Part shown: piece by piece, positions 1 to 9,666 of the stretch | Layout of the letters: each line of letters opens with the position of its first letter | Numbering within the stretch: position 1 is the stretch's first letter | Source: Methylohalobius crimeensis 10Ki | GTDB taxonomy: Bacteria > Pseudomonadota > Gammaproteobacteria > Methylococcales > Methylothermaceae | Direction of reading: 5' to 3' | Length of the DNA: 64,000 nucleotides | NCBI RefSeq assembly: GCF_000421465.1 | Contig: NZ_ATXB01000002.1 | Location: 186,001 to 250,000 of the forward strand | The notes under the pieces: generated by a model | What the model was told of the DNA's origin: nothing | What the model saw: only the letters and a program-made list of their open reading frames with translations | Database searches by the model: none | Made by a program: the position numbers and the translations under genes

Positions 1-1
1 G

Positions 2-406
2 CCCGAATATCTATTGGGCTATGCCGGAAGCGTCAGATCGGATCAATTTTCGTTAGGGGTGATCGCCTATGAATTGCTGACCGGCCGCCTGCCCTACGGG
101 GAAAAGTACGGCGAGGGCAACGTTACCCGCCTGAAGTATCACTCCGCCCGCCACTGGAATCCCGACATCCCCCTATGGATGGACAAGGCCCTGGAAAAAG
201 CCTTGCGGTTCGACCCGGACAAGCGCTATGAAGCCTTGTCCGAATTCCTGCACGATTTGCAACATCCCAATCCTCAATTTTTGCAGCAAGACCGCCAACC
301 GCTCATCGAGCGCAATCCGATCCGATTCTGGCAGCTTATCTCGGCATTGGCCGGCATCCTCAACCTCATCCTTCTCATCGGGCTGATCTATCTGTTCGAT
401 CGTTAA
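2..406 (+). CDS. Ser/Thr protein kinase, C-terminal part (5' end outside window)
   Basis: The frame is open from the first bases and shows the end of a eukaryotic-type Ser/Thr kinase: the PEY of subdomain VIII at the window edge, then the subdomain IX pattern SDQFSLGVIAYELLTG, then a conserved late arginine region (FDPDKRYEALSEFL). It ends with one hydrophobic membrane segment (about the last 25 residues, ISALAGILNLILLIGLIYLF), so the kinase is probably anchored by its C-terminus with the catalytic domain in the cytoplasm. This layout occurs in gammaproteobacterial kinase/phosphatase fusions, but the upstream part is not visible. The stop codon lies exactly at the left edge of the adjacent IS630 element. 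Confidence 0.82.
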   Translation, partial: PEYLLGYAGSVRSDQFSLGVIAYELLTGRLPYGEKYGEGNVTRLKYHSARHWNPDIPLWMDKALEKALRFDPDKRYEALSEFLHDLQHPNPQFLQQDRQPLIERNPIRFWQLISALAGILNLILLIGLIYLFDR

Positions 407-1473
407 GTGCTTATCAGAAAGTCAGCATGTATTCCGAGCCAAAACCGGCCCCGATTTCACCGATTGCCTGTTCGAGTTCTTCCGGCGTGAACGTCTTGAA
501 CGGGAGCCATTCGTATTTCATCTTACGCCATAACATTTCGATGCGGTTCAACTCCGGGCTATAAGGGGGCAGGAAGTAGAAACGCAACCCTTTTTCTTCC
601 AGCAGTTCCCAATATGGCTGCAAGGACTTGGCGGTATGGATCGAGGCGTTATCCAAAATCACCACCAACGGCTTCTTGACACGCTCCACGAGCGCCATCA
701 GGAAGGCAAAAAAGTACAGTCCGCTGACGTTCCACCACAGTTTGGTCATAAACAGTCTGCCCGACGACAGTAACGCGCCGATCACGTTCAGACGCTTTGC
801 CCGCTTGGGTGCAACGGCGTGCGTCTCGCCTTTCGCCGTCCACGCCGAGCGGTTCGGCGGTTGCGGCGCAAAACCCGCCTCGTCCACGTAAGCCAGTTCG
901 ATTGCACCCGCCTGGGCCTGGGTCATCAGTTCGGCGATATCCCGCTGGGCTTGCTCAAAACGTCCTTCATCACGCTTTTTTTTAAACAGTAGCGCGTGCG
1001 CTTCCAGACATAGCCCAGGCGCTTCAATTCGTTGCGCAGCGTCGTCGCGCCGATCTTCACGCCAAATTCCCGCTCCAGCCGCGTCAGTAGGACGCGCGCC
1101 GTCAACGGCTCCGCCTCGACCCAGCACCTCAACTGCACGCGGTGTTCGTCCGTCAGTTTGCTGGGCGCCCCGCTGCGTTGCCGGTCCGGCAAGCTCGCAA
1201 AACCTCTTTTCAGCCATTTCCGCCGCCGCACCCGCACCGTTTCCGGCTTCACCCCTTGCGTTTCCGCAACCTCCGCCACCGTCCGCCCCTCCGACAAGGC
1301 CAAGATCGTTTCCGCTCGGTCACGCTCCCGCCAATCCACGCCTTTTTTGATAATCGCCCGCAGCGTTTCCCGCTCGCCTTCGCTCAATTCTATCGCTTTC
1401 ACGCCCATTGTCCGCTTGTCCCTCAGTTCAAAAAAACGTCATTTTAATGCATGTCAATTTGTTGCGAAGGACT
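406..1473 (-). mobile_element. IS630-family insertion sequence
   Basis: The element is bounded by imperfect inverted repeats: AGTGCTTATCAGAAAGTC from 406 and, read inward from 1473, AGTCCTTCGCAACAAATT. A TA dinucleotide flanks each end (404-405 and 1474-1475), which is the target duplication expected for IS630. It contains one transposase split into two frames. The insertion is in the stop codon of the kinase gene, and joining the flanks restores TAA, so the kinase product is unchanged. Confidence 0.85.
414..1408 (-). CDS. IS630-family transposase, two frames joined by a probable frameshift
   Basis: The upstream frame (1408 to 926) carries the N-terminal helix-turn-helix region typical of IS630 (RTVAEVAETQGVKPETVRVRRRKW). 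The downstream frame (to 414) carries the DDE domain: YVDEAGF, VVILDNASIH and NRIEMLWRKMKYEW supply the D, D and E. The frames overlap at a run of eight A on the coding strand (complement of 976-983), a classic slippery site. Ribosomal slippage there would give one protein of about 330 residues, the usual IS630 size. Both halves look undamaged, so programmed frameshifting is more likely than decay. Confidence 0.85.
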
Positions 1474-1617
1474 TAACCCACGCCTGCCTTTATTTGGCTA
1501 AAGAAATCCGTTTCCCTACCGATACCATTCCATGGAGTTGTCTCGCCGGCGCGGCATCGACATGTCTAAGGAGCGGGTAAACTTCACGGAATTTGGTGAT
1601 ACGCATAAAAGGATGCC

Positions 1618-3972
1618 ATGAACATTACCCCCAAATTGGTCGCCGTCTCGTCCGCCTTGGCGATTGTTCCCCTCGTCACCGCCTCGTTCATTTTGAGCGC
1701 CATTGCCACTCATACCGCCGGCGATGCCTTGAAAGAAGCCGCTCGAAATCAGCTGGTTTCCATTCGCGACACCAAAAAAGCACAGATCGAGGATTACTTT
1801 CACCACATTCGCAAGCAGGTTGTCACCTTTTCCAGCAACCGGATGACGATCGATGCGATGCGCCAGTTTAAAAGCACCTATAAAGCCTTGCCGGAAGGCG
1901 CGGACATCGATCGCATGCGCAACGCCCTGGGCGACTATTATCGGAACGCTTTCGGTAAGGAGTATGGTCGGCTCAACCACGGCAAATCCGTCGATCTCAC
2001 TTCCTTGCTGAACGGTCTGGACGACCGCTCGGTCGCGCTCCAATACCGCTACATCCAGGCCAATCCCTATCCGCTGGGGAGCAAACACCGGCTGGACGGC
2101 GCCGATGACGGTTCGGCCTATAGCCAGGTTCACAAACTGTATCACCCGCCCATCCGTCAGTTTCTCGAGGCGTTCGGATACTACGATATCTTTCTGGTGG
2201 ACGCCGACTCCGGCAATATCGTCTATTCCGTATTCAAGGAACTGGATTTCGCCACCGGTTTGAACCACGGCCCCTACGCCGACACCGGGATCGGCCGGGC
2301 ATTTCGGAGCGCCAACCGACTGGGCCGGGACGAGGTCGCAATCGTCGATTTCTCTCCTTACCTGCCCTCCTATGAAAGTCCGGCCGCTTTCATCGCTTCC
2401 CCCGTCTTCGAAGGAAACGAACGCCTGGGGGTCCTGATCCTCCAACTGCCCATCGGGCAAATCAATGCCATCATGACCAATGAGGGCAAGTGGAAAGAAG
2501 CCGGTCTGGGCGATTCCGGCGAGACTTATCTCGTCGGTCCCGACCTGAAGGCGCGCAGCATGAGCCGTTTTCTGATCGAAGATGCGGAAGGCTACGCCGA
2601 TCTGATGCGAAAAAGGGGCACCCCCACCGAGTTGGTGGCGGAAATCGAAGCCAAACGCACCAATATCGGCCTTCAGGTCATCGACACCCAAGGCACTCGG
2701 GCCGCCGTCAACGGCAACCGGGGGTTTCAGATCTTCCCCGACTATCGCGGCGTGGAAGTGCTGTCGGCCTACACGCCGCTGAATATCCCGGGCTTGCACT
2801 GGGCGCTGATGAGCGAGATCGACGCCCAAGAAGCCTTCGCTCCCGAAGCGGCCATCTCCCGGGAAATCACCGTCGCCGCGATCATCCTGACCGTGCTCAT
2901 CGCGGCGGTCGCGGTGGTCGTCGGCCTGTTCTTCGCCATGGGACTCACTCGACCGTTGCTTCGCCTGAGCGAGGTCACAAAGCGGGTGGCGACTCGCAAC
3001 GATCTGACCCTCCGCGCCGAAAGCGCGTCCCGAGACGAAATCGGGACGATGGCGCACGCCTTTAACGCCATGCTGGAAAAATTCGAAGGTCTCATCCAGC
3101 AGATCATCGGTTCGACCGGCCAACTGGCGGCCGCCTCGGAAGAGCTGTCCGCGGTGGCTCGAGACAGCGCCGGCAACGTCCATCATCAACGCCGGGAAAC
3201 CGATCAAGTCGCCACCGCCATCAACCAAATGACCGCCACCGTGCAAGAAGTGGCCAGTAACGCCAGCGCCGCCGCCGATTCGGCAAGTCAAGCCCACCGG
3301 GAAGCGCAAAGCGGCAAATCGGTGGTCGAATCGGCCTCGCGGGCCATTGCCCAGCTGGCGGAGGAAATCGAAGATGCCGCCGGCGTCGTCAAGGAGGTGG
3401 GGCACGATTCCGAAAATATCGGGACCGTACTCGACGTCATCAAAGGGATCGCCGAGCAAACCAATCTATTGGCCCTGAACGCCGCGATCGAAGCGGCGCG
3501 CGCAGGAGAGCAAGGGCGCGGCTTTGCGGTGGTGGCTGACGAGGTCCGCACCCTCGCCTCGCGCACCCAGGAATCGACCAAGAAAATCGAGGCCATGATC
3601 GACAAGCTTCAAAGCGGCGCCCGCAACGCGGTCGGAGTGATGGAAGAGAGCCGCGAACAAGCGCAACGGGGGGTGCAGCAGGCCGATCAAGCCGCTCAGG
3701 CGCTGGAAGCCATTACCCGCGCGGTAGCCACCATCGATGAAGTGAACGTCCAGATCGCCAGCGCGGTGGAGGAGCAATCCGCCGTTTCCGAGGAAATCAA
3801 CCGCAATGTGACCAACATCAGCCAAATCTCGGAGCAAACCGCCAGCGGCACCGAACAAACCACCGCCGCCGCCGACGATCTAGCCCGTCTGGCCACGGAG
3901 CTGCAACAACTGATCAGTCAGTTCAAGATTCAAGCAGGTCAATCATGGTCGACCGCATCCAAACATCACTGA
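1618..3972 (+). CDS. Methyl-accepting chemotaxis protein (784 aa)
   Basis: This transmembrane chemoreceptor has an N-terminal membrane helix (about residues 8-30) and a large periplasmic sensing region of about 380 residues that looks like a double-Cache-type fold. A second membrane helix (about 415-440) is followed by HAMP, then the cytoplasmic signalling coiled coil. The conserved hairpin tip is clear ([19 protein letters not shown] followed by [15 protein letters not shown]), and this is where CheA and CheW dock. The start ATG at 1618 follows a good AAGGA ribosome-binding site. A truncated cheR lies immediately downstream, suggesting this was once part of a larger chemosensory operon. The ligand cannot be inferred. 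Confidence 0.95.
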   Translation: MNITPKLVAVSSALAIVPLVTASFILSAIATHTAGDALKEAARNQLVSIRDTKKAQIEDYFHHIRKQVVTFSSNRMTIDAMRQFKSTYKALPEGADIDRMRNALGDYYRNAFGKEYGRLNHGKSVDLTSLLNGLDDRSVALQYRYIQANPYPLGSKHRLDGADDGSAYSQVHKLYHPPIRQFLEAFGYYDIFLVDADSGNIVYSVFKELDFATGLNHGPYADTGIGRAFRSANRLGRDEVAIVDFSPYLPSYESPAAFIASPVFEGNERLGVLILQLPIGQINAIMTNEGKWKEAGLGDSGETYLVGPDLKARSMSRFLIEDAEGYADLMRKRGTPTELVAEIEAKRTNIGLQVIDTQGTRAAVNGNRGFQIFPDYRGVEVLSAYTPLNIPGLHWALMSEIDAQEAFAPEAAISREITVAAIILTVLIAAVAVVVGLFFAMGLTRPLLRLSEVTKRVATRNDLTLRAESASRDEIGTMAHAFNAMLEKFEGLIQQIIGSTGQLAAASEELSAVARDSAGNVHHQRRETDQVATAINQMTATVQEVASNASAAADSASQAHREAQSGKSVVESASRAIAQLAEEIEDAAGVVKEVGHDSENIGTVLDVIKGIAEQTNLLALNAAIEAARAGEQGRGFAVVADEVRTLASRTQESTKKIEAMIDKLQSGARNAVGVMEESREQAQRGVQQADQAAQALEAITRAVATIDEVNVQIASAVEEQSAVSEEINRNVTNISQISEQTASGTEQTTAAADDLARLATELQQLISQFKIQAGQSWSTASKHH

Positions 3973-3983
3973 GAATTTGCCTT

Positions 3984-4343
3984 ATGCCCGAGAACACCCT
4001 CTCCATTTCACCAGACGAAGACCAAACCTTCCGCAGGTTTTTGGAAGCAGCAACCGGCTTCCGCTCGGGCGACCCAAAGCCTTATCTCGTGGCAAATCGC
4101 CTTTCCCGGTGGATGACCGAGGCGGCGAACGGTTCTCTGGCGCAACTGATCCGACGCGGCGCATCGATTGAAGACTATTCTTTAACGGCATGCTGGAATA
4201 TAGCCGCCGCACCACGGTCCTTGGCCGGAGCATTCAGGTCTATACTACACTCAAGGCAATATTTCCTGTCCGGATTCATTCGGAACAAACTGGATTCGGG
4301 TAAATGGCCTCTTCTAACCGGGGAGAATTCTTCTTTTGAATAA
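3984..4343 (+). pseudogene. cheR remnant (chemoreceptor methyltransferase N-terminal domain)
   Basis: The first 50 or so residues resemble the all-alpha N-terminal domain of CheR: FRRFLEAATGFRSGDPKPYL followed by VANRLSRWMTEAANGSLAQL. After that the sequence diverges, and the S-adenosylmethionine-binding catalytic domain (about 200 residues) is absent, so the reading frame stops at 119 residues. It directly follows a chemoreceptor gene, as expected for a methyltransferase acting on it. I read it as a truncated, inactive gene; an independent small protein is less likely. Confidence 0.6.
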
Positions 4344-4362
4344 AGTTGAATCATAATTGGCC

Positions 4363-7300
4363 ATGCACATTAGCGGCAACTCTCCCATATCAGGGAAGAA
4401 CGAAAACGCCGACCGGGCCATGATTTTAGATCTCGAAGGTTATGCCGAACAGATTCTCGAGAATTTGCCGGTGGGATTGTTGACGATCACCCCGAAACTC
4501 GCCGTCATCTCGGCCAATCAAACGATTTTGAAACATCTCGCCTGTGGACTCGACGCCATCCGAGACCGACCGCTCGGAGACGCACTGCGTGGCGCGGATA
4601 TCGAGCAAGCGGCCCGCCGGACGGCGGCAACCGGCCAACCGAGCGACTTGACCACCGAACTGATTCTAGCGGGGGGACGGTCGATTGCAGCCCGGGTGCG
4701 GGTTGCAAGCATTCGCTCCACGAATGACGCGTATTTCTTGTGCGTCATTGTTGAGGACCTGAGCGAACAATTAAAGCGCCAACAAGCCCTGGCGGCCAAC
4801 GAAACCACTTTGCTGCGCGCCCAGGCGGTGGCGCACATCGGAAGCTGGACGCTGGACTTCCGAACCGGCCTGTTGTCTTGGACGCCGGAAACCTACCGCA
4901 TTTTCGACGTCCCGGCGGGGACATCGTTGAGTTACGCGAAATTTCTCTCCTGCGTCCACCCGGACGACCGTTCGCGGGTCAAAAGTGCATGGCAAGCGGC
5001 TATAAAAGGGGCGGCTTACCGGATCGAACACCGGCTGATCGTCCGCGGGGAAACTCGCTGGGTCGAGGAGCGTGCCGAAATCGACCGCGATAACGCTGGC
5101 CGCCCCTTGTTGGCCATTGGGACCGTACGGGACATCACCGAAAAGAAGGAAACCAAAGCCGCTCAACACCGCTTGTTGGCGATCCTGGAAGCGACCCCCG
5201 ATTTCGTGTCCATCGCCTCCCCCCAGGGAAAAGTTTTATATTACAACCATAGCGCCCGCCAACTGTTGGGCATCGGCCCAGAAAAAGACATCGATACGAT
5301 TCGCATCCCCGATACCCATCCGGAATGGGCCGCCCAAAAGGTACTTGAAATCGGCTTGCCGACCGCCATGCGCGAAGGAACCTGGGAAGGGGAAACCGCC
5401 TTGCGGTCTCGAGACGGTGAAGAAATTCCCGTCTCCCAAATCATCATCGCCCACCGGGACTCGAACGGTCAGGTGGAATATCTTTCCACCGTCGCCCGAG
5501 ATATCCGCGAACGTAAGCAATCCGAGGCGCAAATCAACCGACTATTGCGCACCTACGCGCTGCTCACCCGTATCAACCAAACCATCGTCAGAAACAAAGA
5601 ACCCCGTCAGCTGTTCCAGGACGCGTGTCACATCGCCGTGGAGATCGGCGGCTTCCGCCTGGCATGGGTGGGTATCTACGACGACCGTACGGGAAACATC
5701 CAACCCGAAGCATGGGCCGGTTTGACCGAAGATTATATCCGCAACCTGCATCTTTCGACCCGCGATCCCGTCAGTAAGGACGGACCGAGCGCCCGAGCAA
5801 TCCGCACCGAGCGCCCGCAGGTGGTCAACGACATTTCCCACGATCCGGCCATGGCGCCCTGGCGAAAGATGGCGCTTGCCCACGGCTACCGCGCATCCGT
5901 CTCCCTGCCGTTGAAAGTGGCCGGGCGAGTGCGCGGCACCCTCAATCTATATGCTTCGGAAATCGATTTTTTCGATGCGGACGAATTGTTCCTGCTGGAG
6001 CAACTCACTGCCGACCTGGCCTTCGCGCTGGAAGCGGCCGAGCAGGAAACCAAGCGCCTAAACGCGGAAGCCTGGGCACAACAACTCGCCTTTTACGATC
6101 CCCTGACCCATCTCCCCAACCGGACGCTTTTCCTGGATCGGCTGACCCAAAACATTGCCCGCGCCCAGCGGCGAGGAATGCAGCTGGCGTTGCTGTTCAT
6201 CGATCTGGACCGCTTCAAGGAGATCAACGACAATTTCGGCCACCCCGTGGGGGATCGGGTACTGGTGGAAGTAGCCACCCGGCTGGGTGACTGCATCCGC
6301 AACGAGGAGACCGTCGCCCGCCTGGGCGGTGACGAATTCATCATTCTCCTGACCGATGCGGATCAAATAGGCGCCATCCACGTCGCCGAACGCGTCCAGG
6401 CCGCGCTCGACCGCCCCCTGACCAGCGGCGACCATAGCTTTCTGATCAAAGCCAGCGTGGGCATCGCTTTTTATCCCGAGGACGGACAAACACCGGAGGA
6501 TCTTTTACGCCACGCCGATATCGCCATGTACCAAGCCAAGGCCCGGGACGAAGCCTTTTGTTTCTTCGATCGGGCCATGGGTGAAATACTCGCCCGCCGG
6601 CTGGAACTGACCCGCAAGCTCGAGCTGGCCCTACGCACCGGGCTTTTGTCTCTCCATTACCAACCCCAAATCGACCTGAAAACCAATCGCCAGGTCGGCG
6701 TGGAAGCATTGGCCCGTTGGAAGGACCCCGAATGGGGCTGGATCTCGCCGGCGGAATTCATTCCCATCGCGGAAGAACGGGGGTTTATTCGGCAATTGGG
6801 AGAATGGGCGCTGCACGCGGCCGCAACCCAGCTCGCCCAATGGAAGAAGGCAGGAGGCCAGTGCCCCGACCGGATCGCCGTCAATATCGGCGCGGCCCAC
6901 TTCGGCTCCCCCGACTTCGTAGATTCGGTATGCCGGATCGTCAGGGACGCCGGCATCCCCCCCCAACGCATCGAGCTGGAACTCACCGAAACCGGGGTGA
7001 TCCGGGACCCGGAGGCCACCGTGGAGGTGACCCACGCCCTTCACCGTCACGGCTTCAGCCTCGCCATCGACGATTTCGGCACCGGCTATTCGTCCTTGGG
7101 CTACCTCAAGCGATTTGCCGCCGACAAACTCAAAATCGACATGTCCTTCGTCCGCGACATGCTCACCGATCGCAACGACCACGCCATCGTGGCCACCGTC
7201 ATCGGCATGGCCAAAACCCTTTCCCTTCAGACGGTGGCCGAAGGCGTGGAAACGAAACAGCAGGTCATGGCACTGAAGGAATTGGACTGCGATCTCGCCC

Positions 7301-7368
7301 AAGGATACTATTTCAGCCGTCCTCGACCGGCAAAGGAACTATTCCTGCCTGAATCACCGGTGGACTAG
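4363..7368 (+). CDS. PAS-PAS-PAS-GAF-GGDEF-EAL cyclic-di-GMP signalling protein (about 1001 aa)
   Basis: A soluble multi-sensor c-di-GMP enzyme. In order: a PAS domain (about 20-135), a PAS_3/PAC domain with the WTLDFRTGLLSWTPETYRIF pattern (about 155-265), a third PAS (about 275-390), a GAF domain (about 405-560), GGDEF (ARLGGDEFIILL, about 665) and EAL (GVEALARW, about 770). GGDEF is intact (GGDEF active loop) and EAL retains its E, the DDFGTGYSSL loop and the KIDMSFV strand, so both cyclase and phosphodiesterase activity are possible. I see no membrane segment. ATG at 4363 is preferred over TTG at 4357, although neither has a strong ribosome-binding site. Confidence 0.93.
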   Translation: MHISGNSPISGKNENADRAMILDLEGYAEQILENLPVGLLTITPKLAVISANQTILKHLACGLDAIRDRPLGDALRGADIEQAARRTAATGQPSDLTTELILAGGRSIAARVRVASIRSTNDAYFLCVIVEDLSEQLKRQQALAANETTLLRAQAVAHIGSWTLDFRTGLLSWTPETYRIFDVPAGTSLSYAKFLSCVHPDDRSRVKSAWQAAIKGAAYRIEHRLIVRGETRWVEERAEIDRDNAGRPLLAIGTVRDITEKKETKAAQHRLLAILEATPDFVSIASPQGKVLYYNHSARQLLGIGPEKDIDTIRIPDTHPEWAAQKVLEIGLPTAMREGTWEGETALRSRDGEEIPVSQIIIAHRDSNGQVEYLSTVARDIRERKQSEAQINRLLRTYALLTRINQTIVRNKEPRQLFQDACHIAVEIGGFRLAWVGIYDDRTGNIQPEAWAGLTEDYIRNLHLSTRDPVSKDGPSARAIRTERPQVVNDISHDPAMAPWRKMALAHGYRASVSLPLKVAGRVRGTLNLYASEIDFFDADELFLLEQLTADLAFALEAAEQETKRLNAEAWAQQLAFYDPLTHLPNRTLFLDRLTQNIARAQRRGMQLALLFIDLDRFKEINDNFGHPVGDRVLVEVATRLGDCIRNEETVARLGGDEFIILLTDADQIGAIHVAERVQAALDRPLTSGDHSFLIKASVGIAFYPEDGQTPEDLLRHADIAMYQAKARDEAFCFFDRAMGEILARRLELTRKLELALRTGLLSLHYQPQIDLKTNRQVGVEALARWKDPEWGWISPAEFIPIAEERGFIRQLGEWALHAAATQLAQWKKAGGQCPDRIAVNIGAAHFGSPDFVDSVCRIVRDAGIPPQRIELELTETGVIRDPEATVEVTHALHRHGFSLAIDDFGTGYSSLGYLKRFAADKLKIDMSFVRDMLTDRNDHAIVATVIGMAKTLSLQTVAEGVETKQQVMALKELDCDLAQGYYFSRPRPAKELFLPESPVD

Positions 7369-7397
7369 CCAATCGAATTTATCTTCCCCGAATGTTG

Positions 7398-7434
7398 GCT
7401 TCATCGGGATCCGCAAAACGGACCCCGATGAAGC
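7398..7434 (+). terminator. Rho-independent terminator after the GGDEF/EAL gene
   Basis: A 16-bp stem with a single mismatch (GCTTCATCGGG-A-TCCG pairing with CGGA-C-CCCGATGAAGC) and a CAAAA loop is followed by AAAATTTTCCCTCTCTTT. It sits 30 bp after the stop of the GGDEF/EAL gene and between two convergent genes. Confidence 0.75.
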
Positions 7435-7482
7435 AAAATTTTCCCTCTCTTTACCGAGGTGCATGCCCCGGCCAAACGAGCA

Positions 7483-7842
7483 TTATCCCTTACCCGGAAT
7501 CAAACCCACCGAACCGGGTTTGAGGCGCTTGCAACTGACCACCACATCCCGGAGACGACATTGATAGCCTTCTTGGCCGTTGCCGCACGGTTCGCACTCG
7601 GACTGACCCGTGTTGTTGACCTGCTCCAACCCCCAGCCGTAGCCCTGGGTCTGACAAAACCGCTTGGCATATTTATCGATATAGTATTGTTTCGACGTGG
7701 TTTCCAGCGCGTCCGCTTTTGCCGAACACCCAGGCGTGGGAAGGGTATCGCCCATCAAATCCCGGTAAATGAATTCCGCGCCCAGAGATGCTCCGGAAAC
7801 GGTGCACAAGGCGACCAATATAATAATACGTTTTAGTTTCAC
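7483..7842 (-). CDS. Small exported cysteine-rich hypothetical protein (119 aa)
   Basis: The N-terminus is a clear signal peptide (MKLKRIIILVALCTVSGASLGA), so the mature protein of about 97 residues is probably periplasmic. It contains six cysteines (one in PGCSA, one in RFCQTQ, two in ECEPCGN, one in YQCRL and one in VSCKRL), enough for three disulfides. I do not recognise the family. It lies just downstream of a small single-span membrane protein on the same strand and converges on the GGDEF/EAL gene. Confidence 0.6.
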   Translation of the reverse strand: MKLKRIIILVALCTVSGASLGAEFIYRDLMGDTLPTPGCSAKADALETTSKQYYIDKYAKRFCQTQGYGWGLEQVNNTGQSECEPCGNGQEGYQCRLRDVVVSCKRLKPGSVGLIPGKG

Positions 7843-7894
7843 AGCAATTCTCCCGAATGATTTAATCCATCGGATCTCCCTGGATTTATGTTCT

Positions 7895-8104
7895 TCAATT
7901 GAGTACGCGTATGTTCAACCGCTGGACCTCCTCGTTCTCAAGTTTCTGAATCCCTTCATATTTATCGCCTTCGTTGATCTTGACGAGGATGATCACGGCG
8001 ATCGCCGCCGCCGCCAGCGCCGCCACGTAAAACCAGAAATAATCTTTCTCCTTTTCCTCGCTCACTTGTCCTTCGCTCACTCGTTCATCGCTCATGCTAG
8101 ACAC
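7895..8104 (-). CDS. Small single-span membrane protein (69 aa)
   Basis: It has a charged N-terminus rich in Glu and Ser (SDERVSEGQVSEEKEKDY), one membrane helix (about residues 24-43, FWFYVAALAAAAIAVIILV) and a short charged tail. No family is recognised. It is probably co-transcribed with the exported Cys-rich protein 52 bp downstream. Two in-frame ATGs (MSSM) leave the start ambiguous by three codons. Confidence 0.5.
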   Translation of the reverse strand: MSSMSDERVSEGQVSEEKEKDYFWFYVAALAAAAIAVIILVKINEGDKYEGIQKLENEEVQRLNIRVLN

Positions 8105-8544
8105 CTCTGCTTAGTATCCGACGTCCCCGGGGGACGTCTCATCGTTGACATAAAAAATCCAAGCGTCCAAAACGTCGACCGCAGCGAGTCCCTCACCGGC
8201 ATCGGTTTCGACTAGTCGAGTCAGGCTCCGCCGGCCGACCATCTCAATCGATATTTCCCACTGCCAATAATTTCGCTTACCTCCTATCCTCTAGTATCGA
8301 GTCGATAACATATACAACAAATATTCTCAGCGTCAATACATTTCGACTCGAAACATGGTTTTTCTTGCTCCGAACACGCCTCTTTATCGATTCCGAGCCG
8401 TCTCGCGGCTAACAGTCAAGTTAAGCTGCATTTTGCGACCTGAAGCGCATTGGAATTCGACCGCCTTTTCAACGCTCCAATGCTCCCCGTTACCCGGTTG
8501 CCATCCCTCGGAAACGGCGGCTAAAATCAAACGTACAAATCTAT
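8105..8544. other. Gene-free interval between divergent transcription units
   Basis: About 440 bp separate the small membrane protein (minus) and the RND operon (plus). The section around 8280-8345 is AT-rich and could hold promoters for both sides, but I see no convincing paired -35/-10 boxes, RNA or coding segment. Confidence 0.4.
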
Positions 8545-9666
8545 TTGGTCCCTAAAACCCCAATCTTTGACCTGGAGTTTTATCTGTCTGTCTTCAGCTA
8601 TCGATACTTAGCAGCGGCCGCTTTATGTCTTTGGCTCGCCGCCGGTTCGACGCGCGCCGCCGAACCGGCCCCGGTCTATGTGACGGAGGCACGGGTGGCA
8701 CCGGTCGTCGAAAAGCTGCCCTTGAGCGGCACCATCACTTCCAAACGCAGCGCCTCCCTCTCGCCCCAGGTCAGCGGCCTGGTGGCCAAGGTCCACGTGG
8801 ATGCCGGCGACCGGGTAACGTCCGGAGCTATTTTGGTGGAGCTCGATCCGGTGTTGGCGAAACTGGATCTGACCCGCGCCCGGGCGGCGCTCGACGAGGG
8901 CCAGGCGGCGCTCCAGGAAGCCCGACGCCTAAACGAGGAAGCCCAACGCTTGATCCGCAGCAAGAATATTCCCAAAACCACCGCCCGGGCCAGAGCCGCC
9001 GACGTCAAGATGAAAGCGGCGGCACTCGCCAGACTCAAGGCGGAATACCGAAGGCAATCGACGATCGTCCGACTGCATCGGGTCACCGCCCCCTTCGACG
9101 GGGTGGTCAGCGAGAAATTGACCGAGGCCGGCGAATGGATCGATACCGGCACCCCGGTCGTCGATCTGGTGGCCACCGATCGACTGCGCCTCGACGTTCA
9201 GGTGCCTCAGAAATACTTTCACCGAATCGGAAAAAAGACACCGGTGACCGTCAAATTGGATACCCTGCCCCCCCAAACTTTTTCCGGCGAAGTGGCGACC
9301 ATCGTGCCGGTAAACCACCCTAGCGCGCGCACCTTCCGCGCCCGCATACGAATCGGGGAAGCCGGCGACGCCTTGATGCCGGGCATGTCCGCCCAGGCCA
9401 TTTTTAAAGTGCAACTGGCCCGACAGGCTCTGCAATTGCCGCGCGATGCGGTGATTTCCTATCCGGACGGCCGCCGCACCGTTTGGCTGGTGAAACGGGA
9501 CGGTGACCAATGGCGCGTCTCCGAACACCAAGTCCAATTGGCTCGCAAAACGTTCAATACGGCAATCATCCTGAAAGGGCTCGATCCCGGCAGCATGGTG
9601 GTGGTCCGAGGCAACGAAGCCCTTAAGGAAGGGCAGGTGGTCAAAATCCTCGAATCCACCTCATGA
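8545..9666 (+). CDS. RND efflux periplasmic adaptor (membrane fusion protein)
   Basis: This is the periplasmic adaptor that links an RND pump to an outer-membrane channel. A hydrophobic signal segment ending in AAGSTRAAEPAP is followed by the lipoyl/biotinyl half-motif (SGLVAKVHVDAGDRV), an alpha-hairpin (LTRARAALDEGQAALQEARR), the second lipoyl half (VTAPFDGVVSEKLTEAGEWI) and beta-barrel/membrane-proximal domains. The annotated TTG at 8545 is uncertain: GGAG at 8574-8577 is spaced for an internal CTG at 8584, which would put the signal peptide at the true N-terminus. The last four bases overlap the next gene (ATGA). No outer-membrane channel gene is adjacent. Confidence 0.9.
   Translation: MVPKTPIFDLEFYLSVFSYRYLAAAALCLWLAAGSTRAAEPAPVYVTEARVAPVVEKLPLSGTITSKRSASLSPQVSGLVAKVHVDAGDRVTSGAILVELDPVLAKLDLTRARAALDEGQAALQEARRLNEEAQRLIRSKNIPKTTARARAADVKMKAAALARLKAEYRRQSTIVRLHRVTAPFDGVVSEKLTEAGEWIDTGTPVVDLVATDRLRLDVQVPQKYFHRIGKKTPVTVKLDTLPPQTFSGEVATIVPVNHPSARTFRARIRIGEAGDALMPGMSAQAIFKVQLARQALQLPRDAVISYPDGRRTVWLVKRDGDQWRVSEHQVQLARKTFNTAIILKGLDPGSMVVVRGNEALKEGQVVKILESTS

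Noticed and set aside
1516..3459. 647-aa open frame on the minus strand
   Set aside because: It is an antisense shadow of the chemoreceptor gene. Its composition is low-complexity and it has no domain.
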